64,000 nucleotides of DNA, from NCBI RefSeq assembly GCF_000185905.1, contig NC_014923.1:558001-622000 (forward strand), written 5' to 3'. Below are positions 53,168 through 61,823 of the stretch, piece after piece (within the stretch, counting starts at the first letter, position 1; every line of letters begins with the position of its first letter). The translations under genes were made by a program, and so were the position numbers. This stretch comes from Mesorhizobium ciceri biovar biserrulae WSM1271. GTDB lineage: Bacteria > Pseudomonadota > Alphaproteobacteria > Rhizobiales > Rhizobiaceae. The notes beneath the pieces are model-generated. The model ran no database searches. It had not been told where the DNA came from and saw only the letters and a program-made list of their open reading frames with translations.

Positions 53168-54559
53168 TTGGCGTTATTATCTGCGGCGCTGTTTGCCCTC
53201 CTCCCCACCCCAGCCTTCGCCCATGCCTCCGACCGTGGTCATGTCCTGCTGCTGCCGACCGGCTATTATCTCGCCGGCGGCGCTTTTGCAGTGGCCGTCA
53301 GCTTCCTCGTGCTGGCCCTGCTGCCGCCCGTGGCTCTCGACAAATTCTGGCGTCGGCGCTTGCAACTCTTCACCATCAGCGACGGCGCCCGCACCGCCGT
53401 CAGTCTGATATCCTTTGCCGGCTTTGCAAATCTCATTGCCGCCGGCCTGTTCGGCAGCCGCGACCCACTCTCCAATCCGCTGCCGCTGCTGATCTGGACA
53501 CTGATGTGGGCCGGCCTCACGCTGCTGCAGGGCGTCTTCGGCGACCTCTGGTCGTGGCTCAATCCCTGGTACGGGCCCTGGCGTCTGATCTCACGTCTCT
53601 TGCGCGCGGGCGATGAAGGGATACCGCGGCTTCCCCGATGGCTCGGTTGCTGGCCAGCGTTCATCCTGTTTTTCGCCTTTGCCTGGTTCGAACTCATCGA
53701 TCCGGCGCCCGACGATCCGGCGCGGCTGGCATATGCTGCCGGCTTCTATTGGCTGCTCACCCTCATTGCCATGCTGGCGTTCGGCTATCGCGGCTGGAGC
53801 CGCAGCGGCGAATTCCTGACGGTCTTCTTCTCCATGGTGGCGCGTTTCGCAATTGTGGTACGGAACGAACATGGCCGGCTTGCCCTGTGCTGGCCGGGCG
53901 CCAAGCTGCTGGCCGCGGAGCCCTTGCCGGCCAGCGGCATGGCTTTCCTGCTGCTCGCCCTGTCGTCGGTGTCCTTCGACGGCCTGTCGAAAACCTTCTT
54001 CTGGCTCGGCCTGTTCGGCATCAACCCGCTCGAATTTCCCGGCCGCACGGCGGTGATCGGCAGCGGCACTTTCGGGCTGATCCTGACATTCGCGCTGCTG
54101 GCGGCGGTGTTCCTGCTTGCCGTCTGGCTCGGCCAACGTCTTGCCGGCAGCGACCACATTCTTAACCAGGCGGCCGGTCAGCTGGTGTGGTCGATCGTGC
54201 CGATCGCGCTTGCCTATCACATTGCGCATTATCTGACGGCGCTGCTCGTCGACGGCCAATATGCGCTTGCGGCACTTTCCGATCCGTTCGCGATGGGCTG
54301 GAACCTGTTCGGCACCGCCGATATGCAGATCGAGGCCGGCATCGTTGCGGGGGCGGACTCTGCGTGGTGGCTGTGGAATATCCAGGCCGGCGCCATCATC
54401 CTGGGCCATGTGCTCGCCGTCCTCGTCGCTCACGGCTTCGCCTGGCGCCTGCACCCACAGCCCTCCCGCGCGGCCCTCAGCCAGTTCCCGCTTACCTTGC
54501 TGATGATCGCCTACACCGTCTTCGGCCTCTGGTTGCTTGCCACGCCGACTGTCGGATGA
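53168..54559 (+). CDS. multi-pass membrane protein of unknown function
   Basis: This protein has about 463 residues, a signal-like N-terminus (ALLSAALFALLPTPAFAHASD) and ten or more hydrophobic segments. RLQLFTISDGARTAVSLISF, GDLWSWLNPWYGPWRLISRLL and FFWLGLFGINPLEFPGRTAV are distinctive. It resembles integral membrane proteins that databases sometimes label fenitrothion hydrolase, but I see no proof of that activity. No ATG fits. TTG at 53168 is the best available, with no ribosome site, and the frame stays open back through the repeat into pncB. The original start may have been displaced by the repeat. Confidence 0.6.
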   Translation: MALLSAALFALLPTPAFAHASDRGHVLLLPTGYYLAGGAFAVAVSFLVLALLPPVALDKFWRRRLQLFTISDGARTAVSLISFAGFANLIAAGLFGSRDPLSNPLPLLIWTLMWAGLTLLQGVFGDLWSWLNPWYGPWRLISRLLRAGDEGIPRLPRWLGCWPAFILFFAFAWFELIDPAPDDPARLAYAAGFYWLLTLIAMLAFGYRGWSRSGEFLTVFFSMVARFAIVVRNEHGRLALCWPGAKLLAAEPLPASGMAFLLLALSSVSFDGLSKTFFWLGLFGINPLEFPGRTAVIGSGTFGLILTFALLAAVFLLAVWLGQRLAGSDHILNQAAGQLVWSIVPIALAYHIAHYLTALLVDGQYALAALSDPFAMGWNLFGTADMQIEAGIVAGADSAWWLWNIQAGAIILGHVLAVLVAHGFAWRLHPQPSRAALSQFPLTLLMIAYTVFGLWLLATPTVG

Positions 54560-54687
54560 GAAAAGGCGACCAGTATGCCTTCGGGGAAAGCCCGCTTGCC
54601 ACGTCGGGGCTTTGGTGATTTAGTTTGTACACATGCGATTTTTTGCCTCGTTGCAGCCAGTCAAAACTCAAAAACAGGGGAACTGCC

Positions 54688-55992
54688 GTGACTGACAAGA
54701 ATGGGTTTTTCGATCTCTCCAGATCCACGCTCACCCGCCGCACCGCACTGAAAGGTCTGGCCGCAGGCGCCGGCCTCGGCCTTGCCCCTGGCTTCGTCCG
54801 CTATTCCCAGGCGCAGAGTTCGGCGCCGATCAAGATCGGCTTCCAGTCGCACCGCACCGGCATCGGCGCTGCCTATGGCCGCTGGTACGAAAAGACCACG
54901 GCTGCCGCGGTCAAGGCGATCAATGCCGCCGGCGGCATCAATGGCCGTCAGGTCGAGGTGATCATCGAGGATGACGGCACCGATCCCGGCCGTGGCGCCG
55001 AGGTGGTCGGCAAGTTCGCCACCCAGCACAAGACCGACATCGTCTTCGGCACGCTGTTCTCGCATGTCGTCATCGGCTCGGCGCCCGCCGCCGGCGAAAA
55101 CAAGATGCCCTATTTCGTCGTCAGCGAAGGCCATCACGTCGCCTCGACCAAGCTGAACCGCTATGTCTTCCAGCCCGGCATCACCGACGTGAAGAGTCAG
55201 ATCCAGTCGATGGCGCCGTGGATCGCGGCTAACGCCGGCAAGAAGGTGACGCAGATCTTCCCGGATTTCGCCTTCGGCTACGACCACCGCGACTACCTGC
55301 CGCCGGCGCTGAAGGCGCAAGGCGGCGAGGTCATCGCGCAGATCGCCATCCCGCCGACGGAATCGTCCTTCACCAAGTATTTTCCGCAGATCCCGGCCGA
55401 GACCGAGGTGATCTACCACGTCATGGTCGGCCCGGCCGTGCTCACCTTCGTCAAGGAGCTTGGTGAGTTCTACGGCTCCAACCGGCCGCAATTGTTCGGC
55501 TTCATCGATTCGCTCGAGGCCACCGACATCAACAGCCCCGGCCTCGAATTCCTCGACGGCAGCCATTTCTGGGAAGGTTCGCCGCGCTATGCGCAGGCCG
55601 ATGATTCCGAGGCGCAGAAGGCCTATCGCGCTGCTGTCGGCATCGACGACAATGGCGCCGCCGTCGGCGACCCCAAGGACGTCTCCACCGCAGCCCACAT
55701 GTTCGGCTGCTGGGAAACGCTCTACGTCGTCAAGAAGGCGATGGAGGACGCCGGCTACAAGGGACCGGAAGACCGCGCCAAGCTGGTCGAGGCGACCGAG
55801 GCGCTGACCGAGTTCGCCGAAGGTCCGGAACATCCGCAGGGACCGAAGACCTTCAACGGCAAGATCCACCAGTGCTTTGGCATCCAGAACATCTCCAAGA
55901 TCGAAGGCGGCAAGCTCAAGGTCGTGCACAAGACCAAGATCGAGGACGGACTTTACGAGGCCGAGGGGGATTACACGACGCAGGCGCTGTAG
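54688..55992 (+). CDS. branched-chain-type ABC transporter substrate-binding protein, Tat-exported
   Basis: This 434-residue binding protein has a twin-arginine signal (STLTRRTALKGLAAGAGLGLAP, about 11-32), so it is probably exported folded. The mature part shows IKIGFQSHRTGIGAAYGRWYEK, INAAGGINGRQVEVIIEDDGTDPGRGAE and FGTLFSHVVIG-like segments of the Leu/Ile/Val family. The start is GTG at 54688 with CAGGGGAA upstream. An ATG at 54625 in the same frame gives a non-matching extension. The permease genes follow after a palindromic repeat. The ligand is unknown. Confidence 0.88.
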   Translation: MTDKNGFFDLSRSTLTRRTALKGLAAGAGLGLAPGFVRYSQAQSSAPIKIGFQSHRTGIGAAYGRWYEKTTAAAVKAINAAGGINGRQVEVIIEDDGTDPGRGAEVVGKFATQHKTDIVFGTLFSHVVIGSAPAAGENKMPYFVVSEGHHVASTKLNRYVFQPGITDVKSQIQSMAPWIAANAGKKVTQIFPDFAFGYDHRDYLPPALKAQGGEVIAQIAIPPTESSFTKYFPQIPAETEVIYHVMVGPAVLTFVKELGEFYGSNRPQLFGFIDSLEATDINSPGLEFLDGSHFWEGSPRYAQADDSEAQKAYRAAVGIDDNGAAVGDPKDVSTAAHMFGCWETLYVVKKAMEDAGYKGPEDRAKLVEATEALTEFAEGPEHPQGPKTFNGKIHQCFGIQNISKIEGGKLKVVHKTKIEDGLYEAEGDYTTQAL

Positions 55993-56026
55993 GTTTAGCT
56001 GCGCCAATCAGCGTGAGCGCCAAGCC

Positions 56027-56181
56027 GCCCCCCTCTGTCCTGCCGGACATCTCCCCCTCATGGGGGGAGATTGGCAGTTTTGACGTTTCGCCCGGTCTTG
56101 CTACGGCAGAGATTGGCGAAAACCGCGATGTCAGCCGATCTCCCCCCTTGAGGGGGAGATGCCCGGCAGGGCAGAGGGGGG
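56027..56181. repeat. palindromic intergenic mosaic repeat, copy C
   Basis: The arms GCCCCCCTCTGTCCTGCCGG and CCCGGCAGGGCAGAGGGGGG are inverted copies and enclose a distinct centre of about 70 bases. It sits between the binding-protein gene and the first permease gene of the same operon, where it may act as an mRNA processing or attenuation element. It matches copies A (4073) and B (52987). Confidence 0.85.
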
Positions 56182-56210
56182 TGCCTCGCGCATCCGCTGG
56201 TGTCTAGCCG

Positions 56211-57092
56211 ATGCACTTCGGACCCCACCTCCTCCTCGCCGCCCTCGAAGGCCTTGTCACCTCCGCCGTGCTGGCTCTGACGGCGCTGGGCTTATCGCTG
56301 GTGTTCGGCGTCATGCGTGTCGTCAATGTCGCGCATGGTGAGTTCTTCATGCTGGGCGCCGTGCTCGCCTGGGCGATCACCACAGCCATTGGCGGCCACC
56401 CCGCGCTCGGCTTCCTGGCCGCACTTGTGATTGCTCCGCTGATCGTCGGCGCCATTGCGCTGGTCGCCGAACGGCTGGTGCTGCGCCGGCTCAACTACAA
56501 TCCGGAAGCCACCATCGTCGCCACCATCGGCATGCTTTACATCATCCAGCAGCTGGCGCTGACCTTCTACGGTCCGGAGGCGCGGCCGGTGGAGCCGCCG
56601 TTCAGCTACCGTATCCTTTTGCCGTGGTTCGGCTACTCCGGCTACAAACTGTCTGTCATCGCCGCCTCCGCGCTGCTGCTCACCGCGACATGGCTGGTGC
56701 TGACGCGCACCAGGATCGGCCTCGTCATGCGCGCCACGCAGTATGACAGCGAGACGGCGCAGGCCTTCGGCATCCCCGTCGGCCGCGTCTATGGCGGCGT
56801 CTTCGCGCTTGGCGCCATGCTGGCGGCCATTGCCGCAGTGCTGATCGTGCCGATCAGCCAGGCGCATTATCTGATGGGGCAGGACCCGCTGCTGCTCTCC
56901 TTCATCGTCGTCATCATCGGCGGCCTCGGCTCGCTGCGCGGCACGGTCGTCGCCGCCGTGCTGATCGGTCTCTCCGACGGCATCATCTCGATGTTCTTCT
57001 CGCCGACGCTGGCCAAGATCATCGCCACGCTGCTGGTCGCCATGGTGCTGGTGTTCCGTCCGCAAGGCTTGTTCGGGACGAGGTCGCGATGA
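56211..57092 (+). CDS. branched-chain-type ABC transporter permease, LivH type
   Basis: This 293-residue permease has about eight hydrophobic segments. GLVTSAVLALTALGLSLVFGVMRVVNVAHGE near 11-41 is the LivH signature, and GGLGSLRGTVVAAVLIGLSDG near 241-261 is its C-terminal part. The ATG at 56211 lies 30 bases after the palindromic repeat and has no strong ribosome site. It overlaps the LivM-type gene by four bases. Confidence 0.9.
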   Translation: MHFGPHLLLAALEGLVTSAVLALTALGLSLVFGVMRVVNVAHGEFFMLGAVLAWAITTAIGGHPALGFLAALVIAPLIVGAIALVAERLVLRRLNYNPEATIVATIGMLYIIQQLALTFYGPEARPVEPPFSYRILLPWFGYSGYKLSVIAASALLLTATWLVLTRTRIGLVMRATQYDSETAQAFGIPVGRVYGGVFALGAMLAAIAAVLIVPISQAHYLMGQDPLLLSFIVVIIGGLGSLRGTVVAAVLIGLSDGIISMFFSPTLAKIIATLLVAMVLVFRPQGLFGTRSR

Positions 57093-58051
57093 GCGAAGCT
57101 TCGCCGGTAAAAGCCTATGCCCTGCATCTCGGCGTCGTCGGGCTGCTTTTCGTGCTGAGCTTCCTTCTGCCGGAATACTATCACGGCCTGCTCGCCCGCA
57201 TCATGGTGCTGGCAGTGTTCGCCATGGGCTACAACATGCTGTTCGGCTATGTCGGCCTGCTCAGCCTCGGCCATGCCATGTTCTTTGCCGCCGGGCTCTA
57301 TGGCGCCGGCCTTGCCGTCATCCAGCTCGGCTGGAGCGTACCAGCGGCGTTCGCCGCGGGGCTTGCCTGTGGTGTTGTTGTGTCACTCGTGATCGGCCTG
57401 CTGGCGCTGCGCACCACGGGCGTCGCCTTCATGATCGTCACCATGATGTTCGCGCAAGTGTTCTACCTCCTCATCCTCTACTTCGCGACGTGGACCGGCG
57501 GCGACCAGGGCATGGTCGTGCCGCAGCCGGCGCGGGTGCTCAGCTTCGGCGCGACATCGCTCGAGCTCACCAATCCGACCGTTCGCTACATGACGGCGCT
57601 GGCGCTGTTTTCGATCGTGCTTCTCGTCACATTGGCCATCGTCCGCTCCCGGTATGGCCGCGTGCTGGTCGCCATCCGCGAGAATGAGGAGCGCACGAAG
57701 ATGCTCGGCTACGACACGTTTTCGAACAAGCTCGCCGCCGTCGTCATCTCCGGCATCATCTGCGCGGCCTCGGGTGCCGCCTATGCGCTGCTGTTCGGCT
57801 ATGTCGGATCGAGCTTCGCGTCGGTGCAGTATTCGATCCTGCCGCTGCTGTGGGTGCTGCTGGGCGGTGCTGCAACAACGCTCGGGCCGCTGATCGGCAC
57901 GCTGTTCATGTACTATGTCATCGATATCACCAGCGGCTACACCTCCGCCTATCTGCTGATCGTCGGCATCGCGCTGATCCTTCTGGTGCTGTTCTTCCCC
58001 AAAGGCATTCTGGGCAGCATTAGGCAGCGCTGGCTTGGGTGGCTGCCATGA
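57089..58051 (+). CDS. branched-chain-type ABC transporter permease, LivM type
   Basis: This 320-residue permease is the partner of the LivH-type protein. AMGYNMLFGYVGLLSLGHAMFFAAGLYGAG near 46-75 is the LivM hallmark. The docking loop is AIRENEERTKMLGYDTFSNKL near 194-214. LLWVLLGGAATTLGPLIGTLFMYY ends the last repeats. Start and stop both overlap neighbours by four bases (ATGA). Confidence 0.92.
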   Translation: MSEASPVKAYALHLGVVGLLFVLSFLLPEYYHGLLARIMVLAVFAMGYNMLFGYVGLLSLGHAMFFAAGLYGAGLAVIQLGWSVPAAFAAGLACGVVVSLVIGLLALRTTGVAFMIVTMMFAQVFYLLILYFATWTGGDQGMVVPQPARVLSFGATSLELTNPTVRYMTALALFSIVLLVTLAIVRSRYGRVLVAIRENEERTKMLGYDTFSNKLAAVVISGIICAASGAAYALLFGYVGSSFASVQYSILPLLWVLLGGAATTLGPLIGTLFMYYVIDITSGYTSAYLLIVGIALILLVLFFPKGILGSIRQRWLGWLP

Positions 58052-58773
58052 TGCCGCTGCTGACAACCAAGGGCCTTTCTCGCGACTTCGGCGGCCTGCG
58101 TGCCGTCGACAGTGTGGATTTCTCCTTGATGCCGGGCGAAATCCGCGCCGTCATCGGCCCCAACGGGGCCGGGAAGACCACTTTCGTCAGCCTGGTCAGC
58201 GGCCGCATCCAGCCGTCTTCCGGCATGATCGTCTTCGACGGGACCGACATCACCACCCAGCCGGCCTGTGTCCGGGTGCGCCGGGGCATCGCCTACACGT
58301 TCCAGATCACCAGCGTGTTTGCCAATCTCTCGGCCTACGACAATGTCGCGCTGCCGGTGCAGCGGACCTTGAGCGATGGTCGCTCGAAGGGTGCGGTGCG
58401 GGCTGGCGTCATGTCGGCGCTCGAACGCACCGGCCTGGCCGATCGTGCCCACATGCCGGCCGGGCAGTTGTCCTACGGCCATCAACGCCTGCTGGAAGTG
58501 GCGATGGGCCTGGCGCTGAAGCCGCGCCTGCTGATCCTCGATGAGCCGACGCAAGGCCTGGCCGACAGCGAGATCGACAATTTCATCAGCTTGGTGCGCG
58601 ATATCGCCAAAAACGCCACTGTGCTCCTGATCGAGCACAACATGCCTGTCGTCATGCAACTGGCCGACCGCATCACCGTCTTCAACGCCGGCAAGATCCT
58701 CGCCGAAGGCACGCCTGAAGCGATCCGCGACAACGCCGCGGTGCAGGAAGCTTATCTGGGGACGGCCCCATGA
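58048..58773 (+). CDS. branched-chain-type ABC transporter ATP-binding protein, LivG type
   Basis: This 241-residue ATPase has Walker A GPNGAGKTT near 37-45 and Walker B LLILDEPTQGLADSE. The signature LSYGHQRLLEVAMGL is LivG-like rather than LSGGQ. The VLLIEHNMPVVMQLADRI switch is typical. The ATG at 58048 overlaps the permease stop (ATGA). A GTG three codons upstream (58039) is less likely. The LivF-type gene overlaps its end by four bases. Confidence 0.92.
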   Translation: MMPLLTTKGLSRDFGGLRAVDSVDFSLMPGEIRAVIGPNGAGKTTFVSLVSGRIQPSSGMIVFDGTDITTQPACVRVRRGIAYTFQITSVFANLSAYDNVALPVQRTLSDGRSKGAVRAGVMSALERTGLADRAHMPAGQLSYGHQRLLEVAMGLALKPRLLILDEPTQGLADSEIDNFISLVRDIAKNATVLLIEHNMPVVMQLADRITVFNAGKILAEGTPEAIRDNAAVQEAYLGTAP

Positions 58774-59504
58774 CCGAGACAAACAAGGCCGAGGCGACGT
58801 CTCAAGCACTCACCATCGCGGGGCTGGACTGCTTCTATGGTGAGGTCCAGGTGCTCTATGGCCTCGACCTGGTGCTGAACAAGGGCGAGGTGCTGTGCCT
58901 GTTCGGCCGCAATGGCGCTGGCAAGACGACGACGCTCAAAGCCATCATGGGGCTGGTTCCCGCAAGTGCCGGTTCGATCAGGCTCGATGACCAGGAGTTG
59001 ACCGGGTTGCCGGCGCACGAGGTGCCCAAGGCCGGCATTGCCTATGTGCCGCAAGGAAGACGGCTGTTCGCCGAGATGACGGTGGCGGAAAACATCGAGA
59101 TCGGCCTGATGGCGCGCGGCAAGGGCAAGGCGACGCGTGAAAACGTGCTCGACCTGTTCCCGCTACTGCGCCAACGGCTGCGGCAGCGCTCCGGTACGCT
59201 GTCCGGCGGCGAGCAGCAGATGCTGGCGATGGCGCGTGCGCTCTGCCTTGAACCGCAGGTGCTGCTGCTCGACGAGCCGACCGAAGGGCTGATGCCGTCG
59301 ATGATCGCCAAGATCCGCGAGACGGTGGCGAAGCTGCGCGACATGGGCGTCTCGACCATCCTCGTCGAACAGCGTGTCGATGCGGTGCTTTCGGTCGCCG
59401 ACCGCGTCGCCTTCATCGAAAACGGCCGCAACCGCGAGACGGTCGATGTCCAAGAACTGCGCGCCGATCCGTCAGCGGTGCGCCGTTATGTCGGCGTGGG
59501 TTGA
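58770..59504 (+). CDS. branched-chain-type ABC transporter ATP-binding protein, LivF type
   Basis: This 244-residue ATPase has Walker A GRNGAGKTT near 47-55, the signature LSGGEQQMLAMARAL near 147-161 and Walker B LLLLDEPTEGLMPSM. It begins after an ATGA overlap with the LivG-type gene and ends the importer operon. Its stop is immediately followed by the stop of the converging antiporter gene, with no bases between. Confidence 0.93.
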   Translation: MTETNKAEATSQALTIAGLDCFYGEVQVLYGLDLVLNKGEVLCLFGRNGAGKTTTLKAIMGLVPASAGSIRLDDQELTGLPAHEVPKAGIAYVPQGRRLFAEMTVAENIEIGLMARGKGKATRENVLDLFPLLRQRLRQRSGTLSGGEQQMLAMARALCLEPQVLLLDEPTEGLMPSMIAKIRETVAKLRDMGVSTILVEQRVDAVLSVADRVAFIENGRNRETVDVQELRADPSAVRRYVGVG

Positions 59505-60944
59505 TCAGCCGAAGAACAGAAAACCCGCTGCCAAAAATGTCGGGATCAGCATCAGGCCCGACCATGCCATATAGCCGAAAAAGCCCGGCATCTTCACGCC
59601 GCGATGTCGGGCGATGGCGTAGACCATGAAGTTCGGCGCATTGCCGATATAGGTGTTGGCGCCCATGAACACCGCACCGGCCGAGATCGCGGCAAGCGTC
59701 GAAGCGAACTCCGTCATCAGGTGCCGGGGGTCACCGCCGGCAAGCTCGAAGAACACCAGATAAGTCGGCGCATTGTCGAGGAAGGATGACAGCGCCCCGG
59801 TCAGCCAGAAATAGGCGAGATCGTTGGGCTGGCCGGAGGAAGAACTCACAAGCGACACCAGCGGCGCCAGCGCACCCTCATGGCCTGCCCTGAGGATGGC
59901 GATGACCGGCACGATGCAGATGAAGATGCCGGCAAACAATTTGGCCACCTCTGCTATCGGACCCCAGTTGAAGCCATTGGCCTCGCGGTATTCCTTGCGC
60001 GAAATGACAAGTGAAACGAGGGCGAGCGCCAGGATCATGGCGTCGCGCACCAGATTCTGCAGTTCCAGGCTGACGCCGAACACGGAGAAGCTGACGCCCG
60101 GCTTCCAAGCCGCCGATAGCAGGATGGCGCCGATCACCCCCCCCAGCAGCGGAAGGTTGGCCAGGCCGCGCAGGCGCACCTTGGTATCCGGTGTCGGGTC
60201 CTTGATCTTCGGCGCGCCAGCCTCGCGCCGGTGCAGGATGTTGTCGATCACCAGAAAAATGCCCAGCACGACACCGCCGACGAACAGCGTCTCGCGCCAG
60301 AGGTTCGTCGTCGTCCAGAAGAAGTCGACGCCGCGCAGGAAGCCGACGAACAGCGGCGGATCGCCAAGCGGCGTCAGCGAGCCGCCGATGTTGGACACCA
60401 GGAAGATGAAGAAGATGACGACATGGGCGTTGAACGGCCTGTTATCGTTGGCGCGGATGATCGGCCGGATCAGGATCATCGAGGCACCGGTCGTGCCGAT
60501 CACCGAGGCCAGCAGCGCGCCGACCAGCAGCAGGCCGGCATTCACCAGCGGCGTGCCGTGAATGTTGCCGGCAAGGAGAATGCCGCCGGAAATGGTGAAC
60601 AGCGCAAACAGCAGGATGATGAACGACATGTATTCGGTGAGCAACGCATGCAGCACCGCTTCGGTCGCTGTGGGGACACCGAAGGCAACCGCCAGCGGCA
60701 GGACCACCAGAGCGCCCCAAAGGGCCGCGATCTTGCCGTAGTGATGCTCCCAGACATGAAGAAACAGCAGCGGACCAGTGGCGATCGACAACAGCAGCCC
60801 GGCAAAGGGCAGCGCCCACCACAGCGACATCGAAGCGCCGGGCAGGCCGTGTTCCTCCGCCCCGAAAGCCTGTGCCGGAAACAGCACGGCCACAACGATT
60901 GCCGCCTTCGTCGCGACCCACAAAAAGCCCCTCTTGCGCCTCAC
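59505..60944 (-). CDS. sodium:proton antiporter, NhaD/ion-transporter superfamily
   Basis: This 479-residue inner-membrane transporter of the ion transporter superfamily exchanges Na+ for H+. About twelve to thirteen hydrophobic segments are present, preceded by a signal-like start (ending PAQAFGAEEHG). GTTGASMILIRPIIRANDNR near 149-168, SNIGGSLTPLGDPPLFVGFLRG near 185-206 and FLDNAPTYLVFFELAGG near 392-408 are the conserved cation-site segments. PncA is encoded just upstream on the same strand with a 6-base gap, so the two are probably cotranscribed. Confidence 0.9.
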   Translation of the reverse strand: MRRKRGFLWVATKAAIVVAVLFPAQAFGAEEHGLPGASMSLWWALPFAGLLLSIATGPLLFLHVWEHHYGKIAALWGALVVLPLAVAFGVPTATEAVLHALLTEYMSFIILLFALFTISGGILLAGNIHGTPLVNAGLLLVGALLASVIGTTGASMILIRPIIRANDNRPFNAHVVIFFIFLVSNIGGSLTPLGDPPLFVGFLRGVDFFWTTTNLWRETLFVGGVVLGIFLVIDNILHRREAGAPKIKDPTPDTKVRLRGLANLPLLGGVIGAILLSAAWKPGVSFSVFGVSLELQNLVRDAMILALALVSLVISRKEYREANGFNWGPIAEVAKLFAGIFICIVPVIAILRAGHEGALAPLVSLVSSSSGQPNDLAYFWLTGALSSFLDNAPTYLVFFELAGGDPRHLMTEFASTLAAISAGAVFMGANTYIGNAPNFMVYAIARHRGVKMPGFFGYMAWSGLMLIPTFLAAGFLFFG

Positions 60945-60950
60945 GATCCG

Positions 60951-61565
60951 TCAGTCCGACAAAGGGTCTTCGAGCCTCACGCCGGCGTCGCGCATGCGCT
61001 GCAGCATGGCATTGAGCGAACCGTTGAGATCGATGCCGCGGCAGGCATCCAGCCGCACTGTGGTTTTGAAGCCCTGGCTGACGGCATCCAGCGCCGAAAA
61101 GCCGACGCAGAAATCGGTCGCCAGCCCGACCAGGGTCAGCGTGTCGATGCCGCGCTCCCGGAGGTAGCCGGCAAGGCCGGTCTGGGTCGTGCGGTCGTTC
61201 TCGAAGAAGGCCGAGTAGCTGTCGATATCAGGCCGAAATCCCTTGCGAATGACGAGCTCGGCCTTGGTCCAGGCGAGGCCGGAATGGAAATCCGAGCCCA
61301 GGCTGCCCTGGATACAGTGGTCCGGCCACAGCGTCTGCTGGCCGTAAGGCATTTCGATCATGGTGAAGGGCTGCGCGCCCGGATGGCTGGAAGCAAAGCT
61401 GGAGTGACCGGCGGGATGCCAGTCCTGCGTCAGCACGACATGGTCGGTTCGCCGGATCAGGTCGTTGACCAGCGGCACGATCTCGTCGCCGCCGGCAACC
61501 GCCAGCGCGCCGCCGGGACAAAAATCGTTCTGCAGGTCGATGACGACAAGCGCTTCGTCGGCCAT
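60951..61565 (-). CDS. pncA: nicotinamidase (bifunctional nicotinamidase/pyrazinamidase type)
   Basis: PncA hydrolyses nicotinamide to nicotinate and ammonia in NAD salvage. The 204-residue protein has the catalytic triad Asp10 (VVIDLQNDFCPGG), Lys108 (VIRKG) and Cys153 (GLATDFCV). The metal-binding residues are in QDWHPAGH (Asp48, His50) and WPDHC (His83). The ATG at 61565 fits the family N-terminus. The frame is open 288 codons further upstream, but only as a shadow of the opposite gene. The product is the substrate of PncB, encoded in this window. Confidence 0.95.
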   Translation of the reverse strand: MADEALVVIDLQNDFCPGGALAVAGGDEIVPLVNDLIRRTDHVVLTQDWHPAGHSSFASSHPGAQPFTMIEMPYGQQTLWPDHCIQGSLGSDFHSGLAWTKAELVIRKGFRPDIDSYSAFFENDRTTQTGLAGYLRERGIDTLTLVGLATDFCVGFSALDAVSQGFKTTVRLDACRGIDLNGSLNAMLQRMRDAGVRLEDPLSD

Positions 61566-61707
61566 GGGCTTTCCTCTTCCGTATGCAGGCTCCAGTGGAA
61601 AATGCCGCTGACGCGACCGGACGCAGAAACTTGACCAGATGGCCGGCCGCGTCAACCTCTCAAGCCATAACAAATGCGTGCCGGCGGCGCCGCGGCAAAC
61701 TCCGGCT

Positions 61708-61735
61708 TTGACAAATCCTGCCAGCTTGATATCAT
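61708..61735 (+). promoter_or_regulatory. probable promoter of the molybdenum hydroxylase operon
   Basis: TTGACA (61708-61713), a 16-base spacer and TATCAT (61730-61735) make a good sigma-70-type promoter. An imperfect palindrome CATTTGCATACGAATG (61733-61748) overlaps the -10 and start point, where a repressor could act. Confidence 0.6.
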
Positions 61736-61823
61736 TTGCATACGAATGAATTTTCCGACCCCTGTGCTGGAAGGATCTTTCGAAGTACCAGCTCTGGAAG
61801 GCCTCTTTTCGGGAAGGCAAAGC

